Shown: positions 53,918-63,268, numbered from the stretch's first letter. The stretch: 64,000 nt of DNA from Fermentimonas sp. (GCA_015478775.1 JADMKP010000007.1:1-64000), one strand, 5' to 3'. Notes: a model not told the origin generated them from the sequence alone. Translations and numbers: made by a program.

Positions 53918-54406
53918 ATGCGAGAAATAAATTTAACTACAAAGATAGCTGTTTATCCTTTAGCTGAATGCTCTGATATAGAAAAAAAGTTAATTGCTGC
54001 TGCAAAACATGCAACTGAAAAATCTTATGCTCCATATTCAAATTTTAAAGTTGGTGCTGCCTTACTTTTAGCGAATGGAGAAATAATTACTGGTAATAAT
54101 CAGGAAAATGCCGCATATCCATCCGGGTTATGCGCAGAGAGAGTTGCCATATTTTATGCAAACTCAGTATATCCCGAGCAAAAAATTGAAGCTATCGCTA
54201 TAGCTGCATGGGCTAATGACACATTCACCAAAGACGCTATTACACCTTGTGGAGGCTGCAGACAAGTACTTCTTGAAACAGAAAATAGATTTAGCTCACC
54301 TATGAGAATTTTAATGTACAGCGAAGAGGGTGTTTATGTTGTAAACAGCATTAAAAACCTGCTGCCATTGAGCTTTGGAGATGAGCAGCTAAAAGCATCA
54401 AAATGA
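53918..54406 (+). CDS. cdd: cytidine deaminase
   Basis: The 162-aa enzyme deaminates cytidine and deoxycytidine to uridine forms. It shows SYAPYSNFKVGAALLLANGE, the zinc motif PSGLCAERVAIF with catalytic Glu, and TPCGGCRQVLLE with the two further zinc cysteines. The start MREINLTT at 53918 is chosen because the ATG at 53888 precedes or sits on the predicted transcript start. It converges on the DUF4348 gene with a nine-base overlap. Confidence 0.95.
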   Translation: MREINLTTKIAVYPLAECSDIEKKLIAAAKHATEKSYAPYSNFKVGAALLLANGEIITGNNQENAAYPSGLCAERVAIFYANSVYPEQKIEAIAIAAWANDTFTKDAITPCGGCRQVLLETENRFSSPMRILMYSEEGVYVVNSIKNLLPLSFGDEQLKASK

Positions 54407-54895
54407 TGCTTCATAAAGAGTTACCAGGTACCATTTCTTATCTATGAGTGCAAAATAATAGTCGGCATATATTCCATTATTTATACCACGTATCTCTACA
54501 ATTGCGGTGTCATTTTTGTATCTTACAACTTGATAGTATTGGTCGTAAGGTCTGGTTAAGTACGTGCTATCGTAAGTTAAATCAAGTTGTTCCCACTCGT
54601 ATCTGCTTATTGTCTCTTCTATCGAGGCCATACCTTCATGTTCTGAATCAGGAACAACAATATTAATTGGAAATTTAATACGTTGCATCTGAAAAATTTC
54701 CTCCTCACTAAATTTCTCAACAAATAAATTGAAATCTTCACTGTCTTTATGTGGAAGTTCAGTTAAATTGCTATCAATAACAGTGATATTAGCCTTATCA
54801 TCATCAAAAACATTCTCTTTCTTCTCCCTGCTCTGATTGCAAGAAACAAGCACATAAAATAATATGCAGAAGAAGATAAAAAATACTTTTTTCAT
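54398..54895 (-). CDS. DUF4348 family lipoprotein
   Basis: The 165-aa protein has a lipoprotein signal (FYVLVSC, Cys19 from the ATG at 54895), an acidic linker, and a compact domain with FEKFSEEEIFQMQRIKFPI-like sequence (the first residues read VEK), WEQLDLTYDSTYL, YYQVVRYKNDTAIVEIRGI and a YADYYFALIDKKWYLVTLYE segment. This matches DUF4348, a Bacteroidales family related in fold to NTF2-like proteins and of unknown role. The ORF could start at 54916, but the ATG at 54895 gives the normal MKK signal start. Confidence 0.78.
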   Translation of the reverse strand: MKKVFFIFFCILFYVLVSCNQSREKKENVFDDDKANITVIDSNLTELPHKDSEDFNLFVEKFSEEEIFQMQRIKFPINIVVPDSEHEGMASIEETISRYEWEQLDLTYDSTYLTRPYDQYYQVVRYKNDTAIVEIRGINNGIYADYYFALIDKKWYLVTLYEASF

Positions 54896-54925
54896 AAATA
54901 AGAAATTACCAATCATTGACTTTCA

Positions 54926-54933
54926 CAAAGATA
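54926..54933 (-). promoter_or_regulatory. -7 box TATCTTTG of the DUF4348 gene
   Basis: On the - strand TATCTTTG lies 31 bases before the ATG at 54895, predicting a leader of about 26 bases. It is 57 bases from the oppositely directed box at 54991. Confidence 0.55.
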
Positions 54934-54990
54934 CAAAAAAAGTTGATAACCAAATAGTAATGTATAACATATTATAAAAGAAATAATTGC

Positions 54991-54998
54991 TATCTTTG
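54991..54998 (+). promoter_or_regulatory. -7 box TATCTTTG of the DUF4922 gene
   Basis: TATCTTTG lies 34 bases before the ATG at 55032 and downstream of the longer ORF's first codon (54987), which rules that codon out if the box is used. Confidence 0.6.
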
Positions 54999-55031
54999 TT
55001 TATAATAGTTTCTAAAAATTATGAGGATAAA

Positions 55032-55874
55032 ATGAATTTGCAGGCAGAGATAAAAAGCCTTTTTTTAAATCAGCAAAACAATTGGATTCAATTGAGGGAT
55101 GCTATAGAACAGCTAAACAGAGTTAAAACTAAACAAATAAAATGGGATGATAACACTTATGTAACTATACAGTTTAATCCTTCCAGAATAACTTCCACCG
55201 CAGCAAATATTGATAAAAAACATCTTAGCGAAAGACCTTGTTTTCTATGCGAAGATAATCGACCAACCGATCAAATGAGTATTCCTTTTATTAAGAAGTA
55301 TGTAATTCTCTGTAATCCATTTCCTATTCTCAAAAACCACCTCACCATAGCATTACATTCTCACGTTCCACAGCGAATACGTAATAAAATAGGAGATATG
55401 CTTATTCTATCCGAACGACTTGATGATTATATCGTTTTTTATAATGGTCCTAAATGCGGTGCATCGGCTCCAGATCATTTTCATTTTCAGGCAGGACTAA
55501 AATCAGGGGTGTTGCAACAGGAAGATAACGATTTGAGATCATGCATGACGATAAAAAGCGAAGATAGAGGCGAAGCAATAGAACTTTTTGAAGAGGTGTA
55601 TCAATATTTAAGTTCGCTACAGCCCAACGAGGAAGAGCCCATGATGAATGTAATTTCTTATTATGAGAAAGGCTTGTATAATATAAATATATTCCCACGT
55701 AAGCAACATCGCCCAACTCAATATTACAACGAAGGAGACGCCAAAATTCTAATTAGTCCAGGGGCACTTGATATGGCGGGACTTCTAATAACTGTGAGAG
55801 AAGAAGATTTTATTAAAATTGATAAAAGTGAGATAGAGGATATTTACAATCAGGTTTCTTTACCTATTATTTAA
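55032..55874 (+). CDS. DUF4922 / HIT-like nucleotidyltransferase-family protein
   Basis: The 280-aa protein starts MNLQAEIKSLFLNQQNNW and carries FNPSRITSTAANIDKKHLSERPC-type sequence (~48-70), CFLCEDNRP, KYVILCNPFPILKNHLTIAL, and the histidine-triad-like PDHFHFQAG with HxHxQ. This pattern is shared with galactose-1-phosphate uridylyltransferase and GDP-L-galactose phosphorylase-like enzymes, so a nucleotidyl transfer or phosphorolysis reaction is likely, but the substrate is unknown. It precedes serB on the same strand by 77 bases. Confidence 0.82.
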   Translation: MNLQAEIKSLFLNQQNNWIQLRDAIEQLNRVKTKQIKWDDNTYVTIQFNPSRITSTAANIDKKHLSERPCFLCEDNRPTDQMSIPFIKKYVILCNPFPILKNHLTIALHSHVPQRIRNKIGDMLILSERLDDYIVFYNGPKCGASAPDHFHFQAGLKSGVLQQEDNDLRSCMTIKSEDRGEAIELFEEVYQYLSSLQPNEEEPMMNVISYYEKGLYNINIFPRKQHRPTQYYNEGDAKILISPGALDMAGLLITVREEDFIKIDKSEIEDIYNQVSLPII

Positions 55875-55951
55875 TCTCTAAATTCTTTTTTTACTTTGTG
55901 TCTAACAACTTATTATTGAATATTTTTTTGAAGGTAAAATTTAACGAAGAT

Positions 55952-57184
55952 ATGGAAAATTCTGAAATTATATTAGTTAATATCAATGGTGAAGATAAAC
56001 CGGGACTAACCGCGGCACTTACAGAGATTTTAGCTAAACATGGTGCTTTTATTCTCGATATTGGTCAATCAGACATTCATAGAAATGTAGCAATTGGGAT
56101 CCTGTTCAAATCTATGCACAACAACTCAGGTGAAATACTAAAGGACCTGTTATTCAAGGCATATGAGATGGAGGTAAACGTAAAATTTACTCCCATTTCA
56201 ACAGAAAGGTACTCAAATTGGGTAAGTATGCAGGGCAAAAACAGGTATATCATAACCCTATTGGGTAGAATTTTAACTGCCAAACAAATTGCAGCTGTAT
56301 CTAGAATTATTGCAAATCAGAATCTGAATATAGATAATATGATAAGGCTAACTGGTCGTATCCCTCTTGATGAGGAAGAGCGTGCCGCTAAGTCGTGTGT
56401 CGAATTATCAGTTCGTGGCACACCCATAGACCGCCAACATATGCAACAATCGTTTATGGAATTATCATCCGAGCTTAACTTCGATATTTCGTTTCAAGAA
56501 GAAAGTATGTTTAGACGAATGAGAAGACTTATATGCTTTGATATGGATTCTACCCTCATACAAACCGAGGTAATTGATGAACTGGCAGAAAGAGCTGGTG
56601 TTGGAGAACAGGTCAGAGCTATTACAGAATCGGCTATGCAGGGCGATATAGACTTTGAAGAAAGCTTCAAAAAACGCATAAAACTTCTCAAAGGACTTGA
56701 TGCATCTGTTCTTAAAGAAGTTGCTGAGAACCTTCCAATAACTGAGGGGCTTGGCAGACTCGTTAAGGTGTTGCAAAAAGTTGGCTTTAAAACTGCAATT
56801 CTTTCAGGAGGATTCACCTATTTTGGTGACTACCTTAAAAATAAATATGGGTTTGATTATATGTATGCCAATGAACTTGAAATTGTTGATGGAAAACTTA
56901 CCGGCAATTATCTGGGAGACATTGTAACTGGAAAGAGAAAGGCTGAACTTCTAAAACTCATTGCTCAGGTTGAAAAAATTGATATAAGGCAAACTGTAGC
57001 TGTAGGCGACGGAGCAAACGATTTGCCTATGCTGGGAATAGCAGGTTTAGGTATTGCTTTTCATGCTAAACCAAAAGTTATTCAAAATGCACGGCAGTCG
57101 CTTTCTTCAGTGGGCATAGACGGCATATTGTATTTTCTTGGCTATAAGGACTCCATGCTGGATAGCGAAATGGTTAACATCTAA
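55952..57184 (+). CDS. serB: phosphoserine phosphatase with N-terminal ACT domains
   Basis: The 410-aa enzyme dephosphorylates O-phospho-L-serine, the last step of serine synthesis. Two ACT-like domains fill the first ~185 residues (VNINGEDKPGLTAALTEIL, YIITLLGRILTAKQIAAV). The HAD phosphatase domain (about 195-400) has motif I CFDMDSTLIQTEVIDELAE, motif II in AILSGGFTYFG, and motif III/IV in TVAVGDGANDLPMLG. ATG at 55952 is chosen over a GTG at 55898. The ACT domains suggest allosteric control by serine. It forms a close run with the two genes that follow. Confidence 0.95.
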   Translation: MENSEIILVNINGEDKPGLTAALTEILAKHGAFILDIGQSDIHRNVAIGILFKSMHNNSGEILKDLLFKAYEMEVNVKFTPISTERYSNWVSMQGKNRYIITLLGRILTAKQIAAVSRIIANQNLNIDNMIRLTGRIPLDEEERAAKSCVELSVRGTPIDRQHMQQSFMELSSELNFDISFQEESMFRRMRRLICFDMDSTLIQTEVIDELAERAGVGEQVRAITESAMQGDIDFEESFKKRIKLLKGLDASVLKEVAENLPITEGLGRLVKVLQKVGFKTAILSGGFTYFGDYLKNKYGFDYMYANELEIVDGKLTGNYLGDIVTGKRKAELLKLIAQVEKIDIRQTVAVGDGANDLPMLGIAGLGIAFHAKPKVIQNARQSLSSVGIDGILYFLGYKDSMLDSEMVNI

Positions 57185-57209
57185 TTTAGGTATCAATATC
57201 AGTTGAATT

Positions 57210-58049
57210 ATGGAAACTGTAGAAAATATTAAGGCTGCTGTACATCTGCTCGTTTGCTTTAAAGATACCGAAACAGCCAAGGCTATGAGCGAGACTGCTG
57301 CCTATCTTGCTTTTACCGGATCGGAGAATTCATCGATTACATTTCTGCATCTCTCCCAAGAAGATATAGAACCTGGTTATTCAGTAAATGAGGATGAATA
57401 TCAGAGCAATGCTTTTAAGAGTTACGTTGGCAAATTAGATAAGAACAAATATAGTGTTCGCACATTCATAAAAAATACCACTGATTATATTGCCGAGATA
57501 AAGAAAACTATTAAGGAGCAAAATTTTACTCTATTAATGTATGGTTTAAGCATAAAAAATATCAAAACAGCTCCAACAGTTTCAGATTCAGAAATTAAAG
57601 AACAATTAAAGCCCAGTGAATGGTTAATGCTAAACAGAGTATCTGAGCTTTTGGATATGAACCCGATAACTACTTGTTTGTTTATAAATAACGACCTTAT
57701 GGGTTTGAATAAATTCTTTGTCCCCATACTTGGTGTTTCAGATACTAAAGTCTTGCCATCACCAATAGCAAGATTTGCCCGTAAGGAGAATACAGAATTT
57801 ATGTTTTGGGATGCAATAGGCGCAATTGAACATAATCAAAAGTTACAGAAATTCTATAACAACTGCCAAAAGCTAACCGAAGATAAAGTTTATACTTGGG
57901 ATAATAATAAAAAAATTGATGTAGATTTTGTGCAACTGCAGGATCTCTGCATAATTGGTGTTGAAGGTTGGAATAAATTAGTAAAAACTAATTTACCATG
58001 GATTGGGAATCTTCCATCCATCCTGATAATAAAAAGTAAAACAACATAA
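57210..58049 (+). CDS. uncharacterised protein, possibly universal-stress-like
   Basis: I do not recognise the family of this 279-aa soluble protein. The first ~120 residues (VHLLVCFKDTETAKAMSETA, then ITFLHLSQED, FIKNTTDYIAEIKKTIKEQN and FTLLMYGLSIKN) have the alternating beta-alpha pattern of universal stress proteins and of the cytoplasmic C-terminal part of some cation/proton antiporters. The second half repeats a similar pattern (TTCLFINNDL, FFVPILGVSD, LCIIGVEGWNKL). No signal peptide or membrane helix is seen. It lies 25 bases after serB and 7 bases before a TPR protein, so it probably works with that partner. Confidence 0.55.
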   Translation: METVENIKAAVHLLVCFKDTETAKAMSETAAYLAFTGSENSSITFLHLSQEDIEPGYSVNEDEYQSNAFKSYVGKLDKNKYSVRTFIKNTTDYIAEIKKTIKEQNFTLLMYGLSIKNIKTAPTVSDSEIKEQLKPSEWLMLNRVSELLDMNPITTCLFINNDLMGLNKFFVPILGVSDTKVLPSPIARFARKENTEFMFWDAIGAIEHNQKLQKFYNNCQKLTEDKVYTWDNNKKIDVDFVQLQDLCIIGVEGWNKLVKTNLPWIGNLPSILIIKSKTT

Positions 58050-58056
58050 GACATTT

Positions 58057-60273
58057 ATGAGTCCAAATGATATAAATAAAAAAAGAGAGCATATTTTTAG
58101 TTATATAGAAAAGAAACAGCTTAAAAGTGCAATCGATGGAGTTAAAGAGCTGGTTGAACTACAATACAACTGGTCTATATCTGAAAAGCTTTCTGAACTA
58201 GAAACTAACTACAAGTTCATGCTGCATTATCTGGTTAAAGGTAATGTTGATCCACAACAGGATAAGATATACGATAAACTTTTCAGAGATATTTATATTA
58301 TTGCCGACGACGCCGCTGAAAACTTGCTTCTGCAAGATAGCAGCTCAATTTTCTTCGAAAAACTTAGGCTTATAAATATACGAGAAACGGTTACACTTGA
58401 TGACTATAGGGATATTTTAAATAAACAGGCCGATACTGTAAAATTTTTAGATTTACTTGAGGCTGGTGAAGAAAAGGACTTAAGATTAAGAAAAAATTCT
58501 CTAGCTCACGAAAACACTTTACGCGATCTGTTTTATTTTATTTATACTTCACCAAGAGCCAACAACGATTTCATAGAATCACTAAACACATTTATCAATG
58601 ACGGAGTACTTCCTGTGAATGATAAATGTATGGTAATTTCAGCTCTCACACTTAATATTTTTGAAAGGTTCGACGCAAAAAAAATATTATTTTTACTTGA
58701 TGTTTGTCGCAGTCCGCAAATTGAGGTTGCTATTCGTGCCACTATTGGCATTATACCAATATTTCAAATTTACAGAAGAAGGTACCCACTATATCCTGAG
58801 CTTGGCAACAGATTAAAGCTATTGTCCGACAAAATAGATTTTAATCGTATGTTTATGAGTGCCGTAACAGGTTATATCCGAGCTCATGAAACAGAGAAAA
58901 TCACTAAAAGGCTTAATGAAGAAATCATTCCCGAAATGATGAAATTGAGCCCTATGATTGGAAAAAAAATTAAACTTGACGAATGGATGGGTGAATCGGG
59001 ACTAGATGAAAAGAACCCAGAGTGGCAGAAAATTCTTGATGAGAGTGGACTAACCGACAAACTACAGGAGTTCTCAAATCTGCAGATGGAGGGTGCTGAT
59101 GTATTTCACTCAACATTCTCAAATTTAAAAAATTACACTTTTTTTAATGAGCTAAGTAATTGGTTTTTACCTTTCGACCCACAGCACAGTAGCGTTAGAC
59201 CAGTTTTTAGTGGCGAGATGAAGAGTTCTACAATGATTGAATCTATGTTTGAGACTTCTCTTATTTGTAATTCAGATAAATATTCGTTTTGCTTCAGCAT
59301 CATGTTAATGCCTGAGGAGTACCGCAATATGATGATTGGACAGCTTGGTGCAGAGGGTGATGAAATAAAAAAATTACAAGAAGAAGAATTGAGTCTTAAT
59401 CCTAATCAAAAAGAAATTTCAATTATTAAGCAATATATCCAAGATTTATATCGATTCTTTAAACTTCACCCCAGAAGCTCCAACTTTAAAGATATATTTA
59501 ATCTACCGCTTAATTTTCATGAGATTGAAGAATTTAATCCTATTGTTATGCAACCTCGATATCTTGAACAGATTGCTCTGTATTATTTCGAAAAAAACAA
59601 TTTCATAGAAGCATTAGGTGCATACAAAATGTTATCAGAAAAGGTGCAACCACAAAGTGAATTTTGGCAAAAGATGGGCTTTTGTAAACAAATGATGGGG
59701 GATATAAAAGGTGCACTTGATGATTATCTGCATGCAGATTTAATTGAAGATAATAATACTTGGCTTCTAAACAGGATAGCTCATTGTTATCGAGTTTTAA
59801 AAGTACCTGACACAGCCTTGCAATATTACCGAAGATTAGAGCAGTTTAGACCCGATGATTTAAATGTTCAGCTTAATATTGGTCATTGCTACCTTGAGCT
59901 TAAACAATATGATGAAGCCCTAAACTACTATTTTAAGGTTGAGCTATTAAATAGCAATAACACTCGCGCTTGGAGATCAATTGCGTGGTGTGCTTTTTTA
60001 TCAAATAAATTTGATGTCGCACAAACCTATTATACCCGTATTCTGGAAAATAAGCCAAATGCTCACGATTATCTTAATGCGGGACACGTTGAGTTATGCC
60101 TGAACAATAATAATAAAGCTGTTGAATTCTATAAGCATTCTCAAAATGCTGCAGGAAGTTTAGAAGCATTCTATTCAATGCTTGAAGATGACACAGAGGT
60201 GCTAAAAGAAGCAGAGGTAGACACAAAAATACTTCCAATTATCGTAGACAAGATGTTATATGATTCAGAATAA
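58057..60273 (+). CDS. large TPR-repeat protein of unknown function
   Basis: The 738-aa protein has no signal peptide. Residues ~1-490 are helical and not obviously repeated. From ~508 to ~705 there are about six tetratricopeptide repeats (LEQIALYYFEKNNFIEALGA, WQKMGFCKQMMGDIKGALDD, LNRIAHCYRVLKVPDTALQYY, LNIGHCYLELKQYDEALNYY, WRSIAWCAFLSNKFDVAQTYY, LNAGHVELCLNNNNKAVEFY). TPR arrays mediate protein binding, so this is probably a cytoplasmic scaffold. It starts seven bases after the preceding unknown gene. Confidence 0.72.
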   Translation: MSPNDINKKREHIFSYIEKKQLKSAIDGVKELVELQYNWSISEKLSELETNYKFMLHYLVKGNVDPQQDKIYDKLFRDIYIIADDAAENLLLQDSSSIFFEKLRLINIRETVTLDDYRDILNKQADTVKFLDLLEAGEEKDLRLRKNSLAHENTLRDLFYFIYTSPRANNDFIESLNTFINDGVLPVNDKCMVISALTLNIFERFDAKKILFLLDVCRSPQIEVAIRATIGIIPIFQIYRRRYPLYPELGNRLKLLSDKIDFNRMFMSAVTGYIRAHETEKITKRLNEEIIPEMMKLSPMIGKKIKLDEWMGESGLDEKNPEWQKILDESGLTDKLQEFSNLQMEGADVFHSTFSNLKNYTFFNELSNWFLPFDPQHSSVRPVFSGEMKSSTMIESMFETSLICNSDKYSFCFSIMLMPEEYRNMMIGQLGAEGDEIKKLQEEELSLNPNQKEISIIKQYIQDLYRFFKLHPRSSNFKDIFNLPLNFHEIEEFNPIVMQPRYLEQIALYYFEKNNFIEALGAYKMLSEKVQPQSEFWQKMGFCKQMMGDIKGALDDYLHADLIEDNNTWLLNRIAHCYRVLKVPDTALQYYRRLEQFRPDDLNVQLNIGHCYLELKQYDEALNYYFKVELLNSNNTRAWRSIAWCAFLSNKFDVAQTYYTRILENKPNAHDYLNAGHVELCLNNNNKAVEFYKHSQNAAGSLEAFYSMLEDDTEVLKEAEVDTKILPIIVDKMLYDSE

Positions 60274-60374
60274 AATTGTCTGAGTTTATACATAACAAGT
60301 GTTGACTTTGGCTGTACCATGACTTGATTCTCATTGAAAATTTCGAGGAGGGTCCAGACAAGGTATAGACTATT

Positions 60375-60974
60375 TCAAGGCTTTTCATGTCTATATAGTT
60401 CCTCACTTTCTATATAATCATAAACTTCTGGTAGAAGAAAGGCTCTAATGTTTCTCCCCTCTTTTATGTTATGTCTGATAAATGTAGATGAGATTTCTAT
60501 AATGGGGGCATTAACCAGTATTATAGTTTCTTGTAATGATTCAGGAATTATCACCTCAGCTTTGTGCCGGGGGTATATAAGGATTTTATAATTTTCGATT
60601 ATTTTATTGTAATCTTTCCATTTATCAAAAAAGGACCAGTTATCGGCGCCTATAATGAGTGAAAAGTTGCATTCGGGGTATTCGTGAGAGAGTTTTTCAA
60701 GAGTATTTATTGTAAATGAGGGTCGCTTCATATGCAGTTCTACATCACAAGCTTTTATATTCTCATACTTCTCTACGGCAAGCTCAACCATCTTTAGTCT
60801 TACTTGCTCATCAAGCATGTCAGTTCTTTTTTTTAATGGATTGTGTGGGGTAACAATTAACCAAACCTCATCGAGAGTAGTAAATTCACACATATAATTG
60901 GCCATTATTAAATGTCCATTGTGTATTGGATTAAATGATCCTGAAAATATTCCTATTTCCCTTTTTCTATTCAT
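60375..60974 (-). CDS. nadD: nicotinate-nucleotide adenylyltransferase
   Basis: The 199-aa enzyme adenylates nicotinate mononucleotide to deamido-NAD, a step in NAD synthesis. It has the nucleotidyltransferase motif GIFSGSFNPIHNGHL near the N-terminus, WLIVTPHNPLKK, FSLIIGADNWSFFDKWKDY and the ISSTFIR signature near the C-terminus. An ATG four codons upstream (60986) is an alternative start. It converges on the TPR gene. Confidence 0.95.
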   Translation of the reverse strand: MNRKREIGIFSGSFNPIHNGHLIMANYMCEFTTLDEVWLIVTPHNPLKKRTDMLDEQVRLKMVELAVEKYENIKACDVELHMKRPSFTINTLEKLSHEYPECNFSLIIGADNWSFFDKWKDYNKIIENYKILIYPRHKAEVIIPESLQETIILVNAPIIEISSTFIRHNIKEGRNIRAFLLPEVYDYIESEELYRHEKP

Positions 60975-61075
60975 TAATATATACATTTAAAAAAAACCGA
61001 TGCATCCGAAGAAACACCGATCTTTTATTGAAGAATATTCATTTCAATTTCAAAATTAAATGATTATTTGAAATA

Positions 61076-61122
61076 CCCCCGGTTATTGTGAGAGCAATGC
61101 TCTCTAATTTGATTTTCGGGGG
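61076..61122 (-). terminator. stem-loop after the GlsB-like gene
   Basis: CCCCC at 61076-61080 faces GGGGG at 61118-61122, and between them GAGAGCAATGCTCTC (61090-61104) is nearly self-complementary. The structure begins five bases past the stop of the - strand gene at 61127. There is no clear T tract, so termination is inferred from position. Confidence 0.4.
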
Positions 61123-61126
61123 CCGA

Positions 61127-61372
61127 CTATACTCTTCTTCTGAATAGAGAGATAATCCAAAGCAGTAATACGGCACCTACTAGTGCGGTTATGAGAGAGC
61201 CCATGATTCCTCCTGCAGCTATTCCCAGGAGTCCAAAGACCCATCCTCCAATTACAGCTCCTGCTATACCTACTAATACGTTAATTATGAAGCCGAAACC
61301 TCCGCCTCTCATTAAAGTGCCTGCAAGCCATCCTGCTACTGCTCCGATAATAATCCACCATAACCATCCCAT
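61127..61372 (-). CDS. GlsB/YeaQ/YmgE family stress-response membrane protein
   Basis: This 81-aa protein is almost entirely hydrophobic and Gly-rich, with three short membrane segments: WWIIIGAVAGWLAGTLMRGG, a GFIINVLVGIAGAVIGGWVFG-type stretch (~27-47) and GIMGSLITALVGAVLLLWII, ending in FRRRV. This matches the transglycosylase-associated (YeaQ/YmgE) family of small inner-membrane proteins. The role is unclear; the family is induced by envelope or osmotic stress in several bacteria. It is a single gene. Confidence 0.9.
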   Translation of the reverse strand: MGWLWWIIIGAVAGWLAGTLMRGGGFGFIINVLVGIAGAVIGGWVFGLLGIAAGGIMGSLITALVGAVLLLWIISLFRRRV

Positions 61373-61482
61373 AATTTCTTTGTTTTAGTTAATATTTAAT
61401 TGAATTTTGCCAATGTTTTATCGACATTCTGTTATTTAAACACGTTTAACAAAGAAATAGTTTAACATTCATCAAAAAAAAA

Positions 61483-62625
61483 TTAGCACATCCTATTTTT
61501 ATAGTCCTCATATACATAACTACGATAGAGTACAAACTCATCATTTTGACTCCATAATCCAATGGAGGGATGAGACACACCATTAAACATTGTGCTTTTT
61601 ACAGTAGTGTAGTGATTCATGTCTTCAAAGACAATGCGATCGCCAATTTCCAGAGGTTTATCGAACGACCAATCACCCATAAAATCGCCGCTCAAACAGC
61701 TATTTCCACCCATCCTATAGGTGGGTTTACCCTCAACCGGATCGTGGTAAGCACCTCTTATGCGAGGTTTGTAGGGCATCTCGAGACAGTCGGGCATATG
61801 GCACGAAAAAGATACGTTGAGCATTGCTGTTTTAATGTCATTATTCTCAACAATATCTGCAACAGTTGCTACTAACACACCCGTTTGCCATACAAATGCA
61901 CTACCGGGCTCCATTATAATTTGTAGGTGAGGATAACGTTCTTTTAATCCTTTCAATACACTGAGAAGATGCTCAATATCGTAATCTTTATGGGTTATAA
62001 GATGACCCCCTCCCAGATTAAGCCATTCAATTTGATAGAAAAATTTACCAAACTTCTGCTCAAGCACCTCAAGAGTCTTTTCGAGATCATAAGAGTTGTT
62101 TTCGCAAAGATTATGCATATGCAAGCCGGTGACTCCATTTGGCAAAGTATCACCTAGCTGGGCTGCGGTAATTCCGAGACGTGAACCGGGACTGCTAGGA
62201 TTGTATAAATCTGTATCTACTACAGAAAACTGGGGGTTTACACGTAAACCGCACTTAATTTTCTTTCCCGAAGCTAATACCTGTGAATAATAGCGTTGAA
62301 ATTGAGATAAAGAATTGAATGTAATGTGACTGCTATATTTTAAAAAGAGAGGAAAATCTTCATCTGTATATGCAGGGGCATATGTATGTGCCAGGTTTCC
62401 CATTTCTTCAAACGCAAGCTGCGCCTCACTTACTGAGCTTGCAGTTGAGTGTTGAATATACTCTCTTATAATTGGAAAGGACTTCCAGGCAGCAAATGCT
62501 TTGAATGCTAATATAATTTCGATGCCAGCCCTATCTTTTACTGACTTTATAAGTTGTAGATTTTTACGCATGAGCTCCTCTTCCATTACAAAACAGGGGG
62601 AGGGAATCTTAGCCAAATTTATCAT
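61483..62625 (-). CDS. nspC: carboxynorspermidine decarboxylase
   Basis: The 380-aa PLP enzyme is a fold III (alanine racemase/ornithine decarboxylase-like) decarboxylase. It starts with LAKIPSPCFVMEEELMRKNL, has IILAFKAFAAWKSFP with the PLP-binding Lys, GLHMHNLCENNSYD, LGGGHLI, MEPGSAFVWQTGVLVATV and MGGNSCLSGDFMGD with the catalytic Cys-Asp region. It makes norspermidine or spermidine from carboxylated precursors, the polyamine route typical of Bacteroidetes. The partner carboxynorspermidine synthase gene is not in the window. Confidence 0.93.
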   Translation of the reverse strand: MINLAKIPSPCFVMEEELMRKNLQLIKSVKDRAGIEIILAFKAFAAWKSFPIIREYIQHSTASSVSEAQLAFEEMGNLAHTYAPAYTDEDFPLFLKYSSHITFNSLSQFQRYYSQVLASGKKIKCGLRVNPQFSVVDTDLYNPSSPGSRLGITAAQLGDTLPNGVTGLHMHNLCENNSYDLEKTLEVLEQKFGKFFYQIEWLNLGGGHLITHKDYDIEHLLSVLKGLKERYPHLQIIMEPGSAFVWQTGVLVATVADIVENNDIKTAMLNVSFSCHMPDCLEMPYKPRIRGAYHDPVEGKPTYRMGGNSCLSGDFMGDWSFDKPLEIGDRIVFEDMNHYTTVKSTMFNGVSHPSIGLWSQNDEFVLYRSYVYEDYKNRMC

Positions 62626-62704
62626 TATTTATATTTGATGTTTATGTTTTAGTTGTAGGTTATATATGCATAAGCACTAGTGTGTTTATGCAATAACCTG
62701 ATTA

Positions 62705-63268
62705 TTACAATTCTGTATCATCACCATTTTCTGGTTCAAATTCGTATTTACCAATATGTACTTTCTCCCATTTTAGATTTTGTATATCAGCGGGAGTTCT
62801 TTCTTTCTCCTTCTTTCCAAAAGAGATAACACATACAACCTCAATTGGCATAGGTATGTTGAGCAAATCATTTATATATTCGCCCGAAGTAATATTCTCT
62901 GAATAATTGCGACTTCGAACCTGAACCCAACAACTGCTTATACCCAATTCTTCGGCCTGCATTTGCATATTTATTGCTGCAATAGAGGCGTCTTCTATAC
63001 ATGCGTTACTGATAAGCGGATTGCCCGCAATTACCACTGCCATTGCAGCATCTGCAATAAAAGCAGCACTATGAGGCTTGCATAACGATAATGCTTTTAG
63101 TGTTTCTTTATCTTCAACTGCAATGAAGTCCCAAGAATGCCTATTCTTTGATGTGGGCGAAAGAAGTGCAGCCTCTAGAATCAATTTTGTTTCATCTGAC
63201 GTTAGCAATTCAGGTGTATATTTACGTATACTGCGTCTTTTTATAAGTAATTGTTGAAAATTTTCCAT
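62705..63268 (-). CDS. nitroreductase family FMN oxidoreductase
   Basis: The 187-aa protein has the nitroreductase fold: FQQLLIKRRSIRKYTPE at the start, ILEAALLSPTSKNRHSWDFI, DASIAAINMQMQAEELGISS and CWVQVRSRNYS. It would bind FMN as a dimer and reduce nitro or quinone-like compounds with NAD(P)H; the physiological substrate is unknown. The ORF is open to 63322, but MENFQQLL at 63268 gives the normal N-terminus. Confidence 0.9.
   Translation of the reverse strand: MENFQQLLIKRRSIRKYTPELLTSDETKLILEAALLSPTSKNRHSWDFIAVEDKETLKALSLCKPHSAAFIADAAMAVVIAGNPLISNACIEDASIAAINMQMQAEELGISSCWVQVRSRNYSENITSGEYINDLLNIPMPIEVVCVISFGKKEKERTPADIQNLKWEKVHIGKYEFEPENGDDTEL

Noticed and set aside
60274-60374. Small RNA or hairpin between the TPR gene and nadD
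   Set aside because: Only weak short complementarity (GTCTGAGTTTATAC with GTATAGAC) is seen, with no T tract or promoter box.
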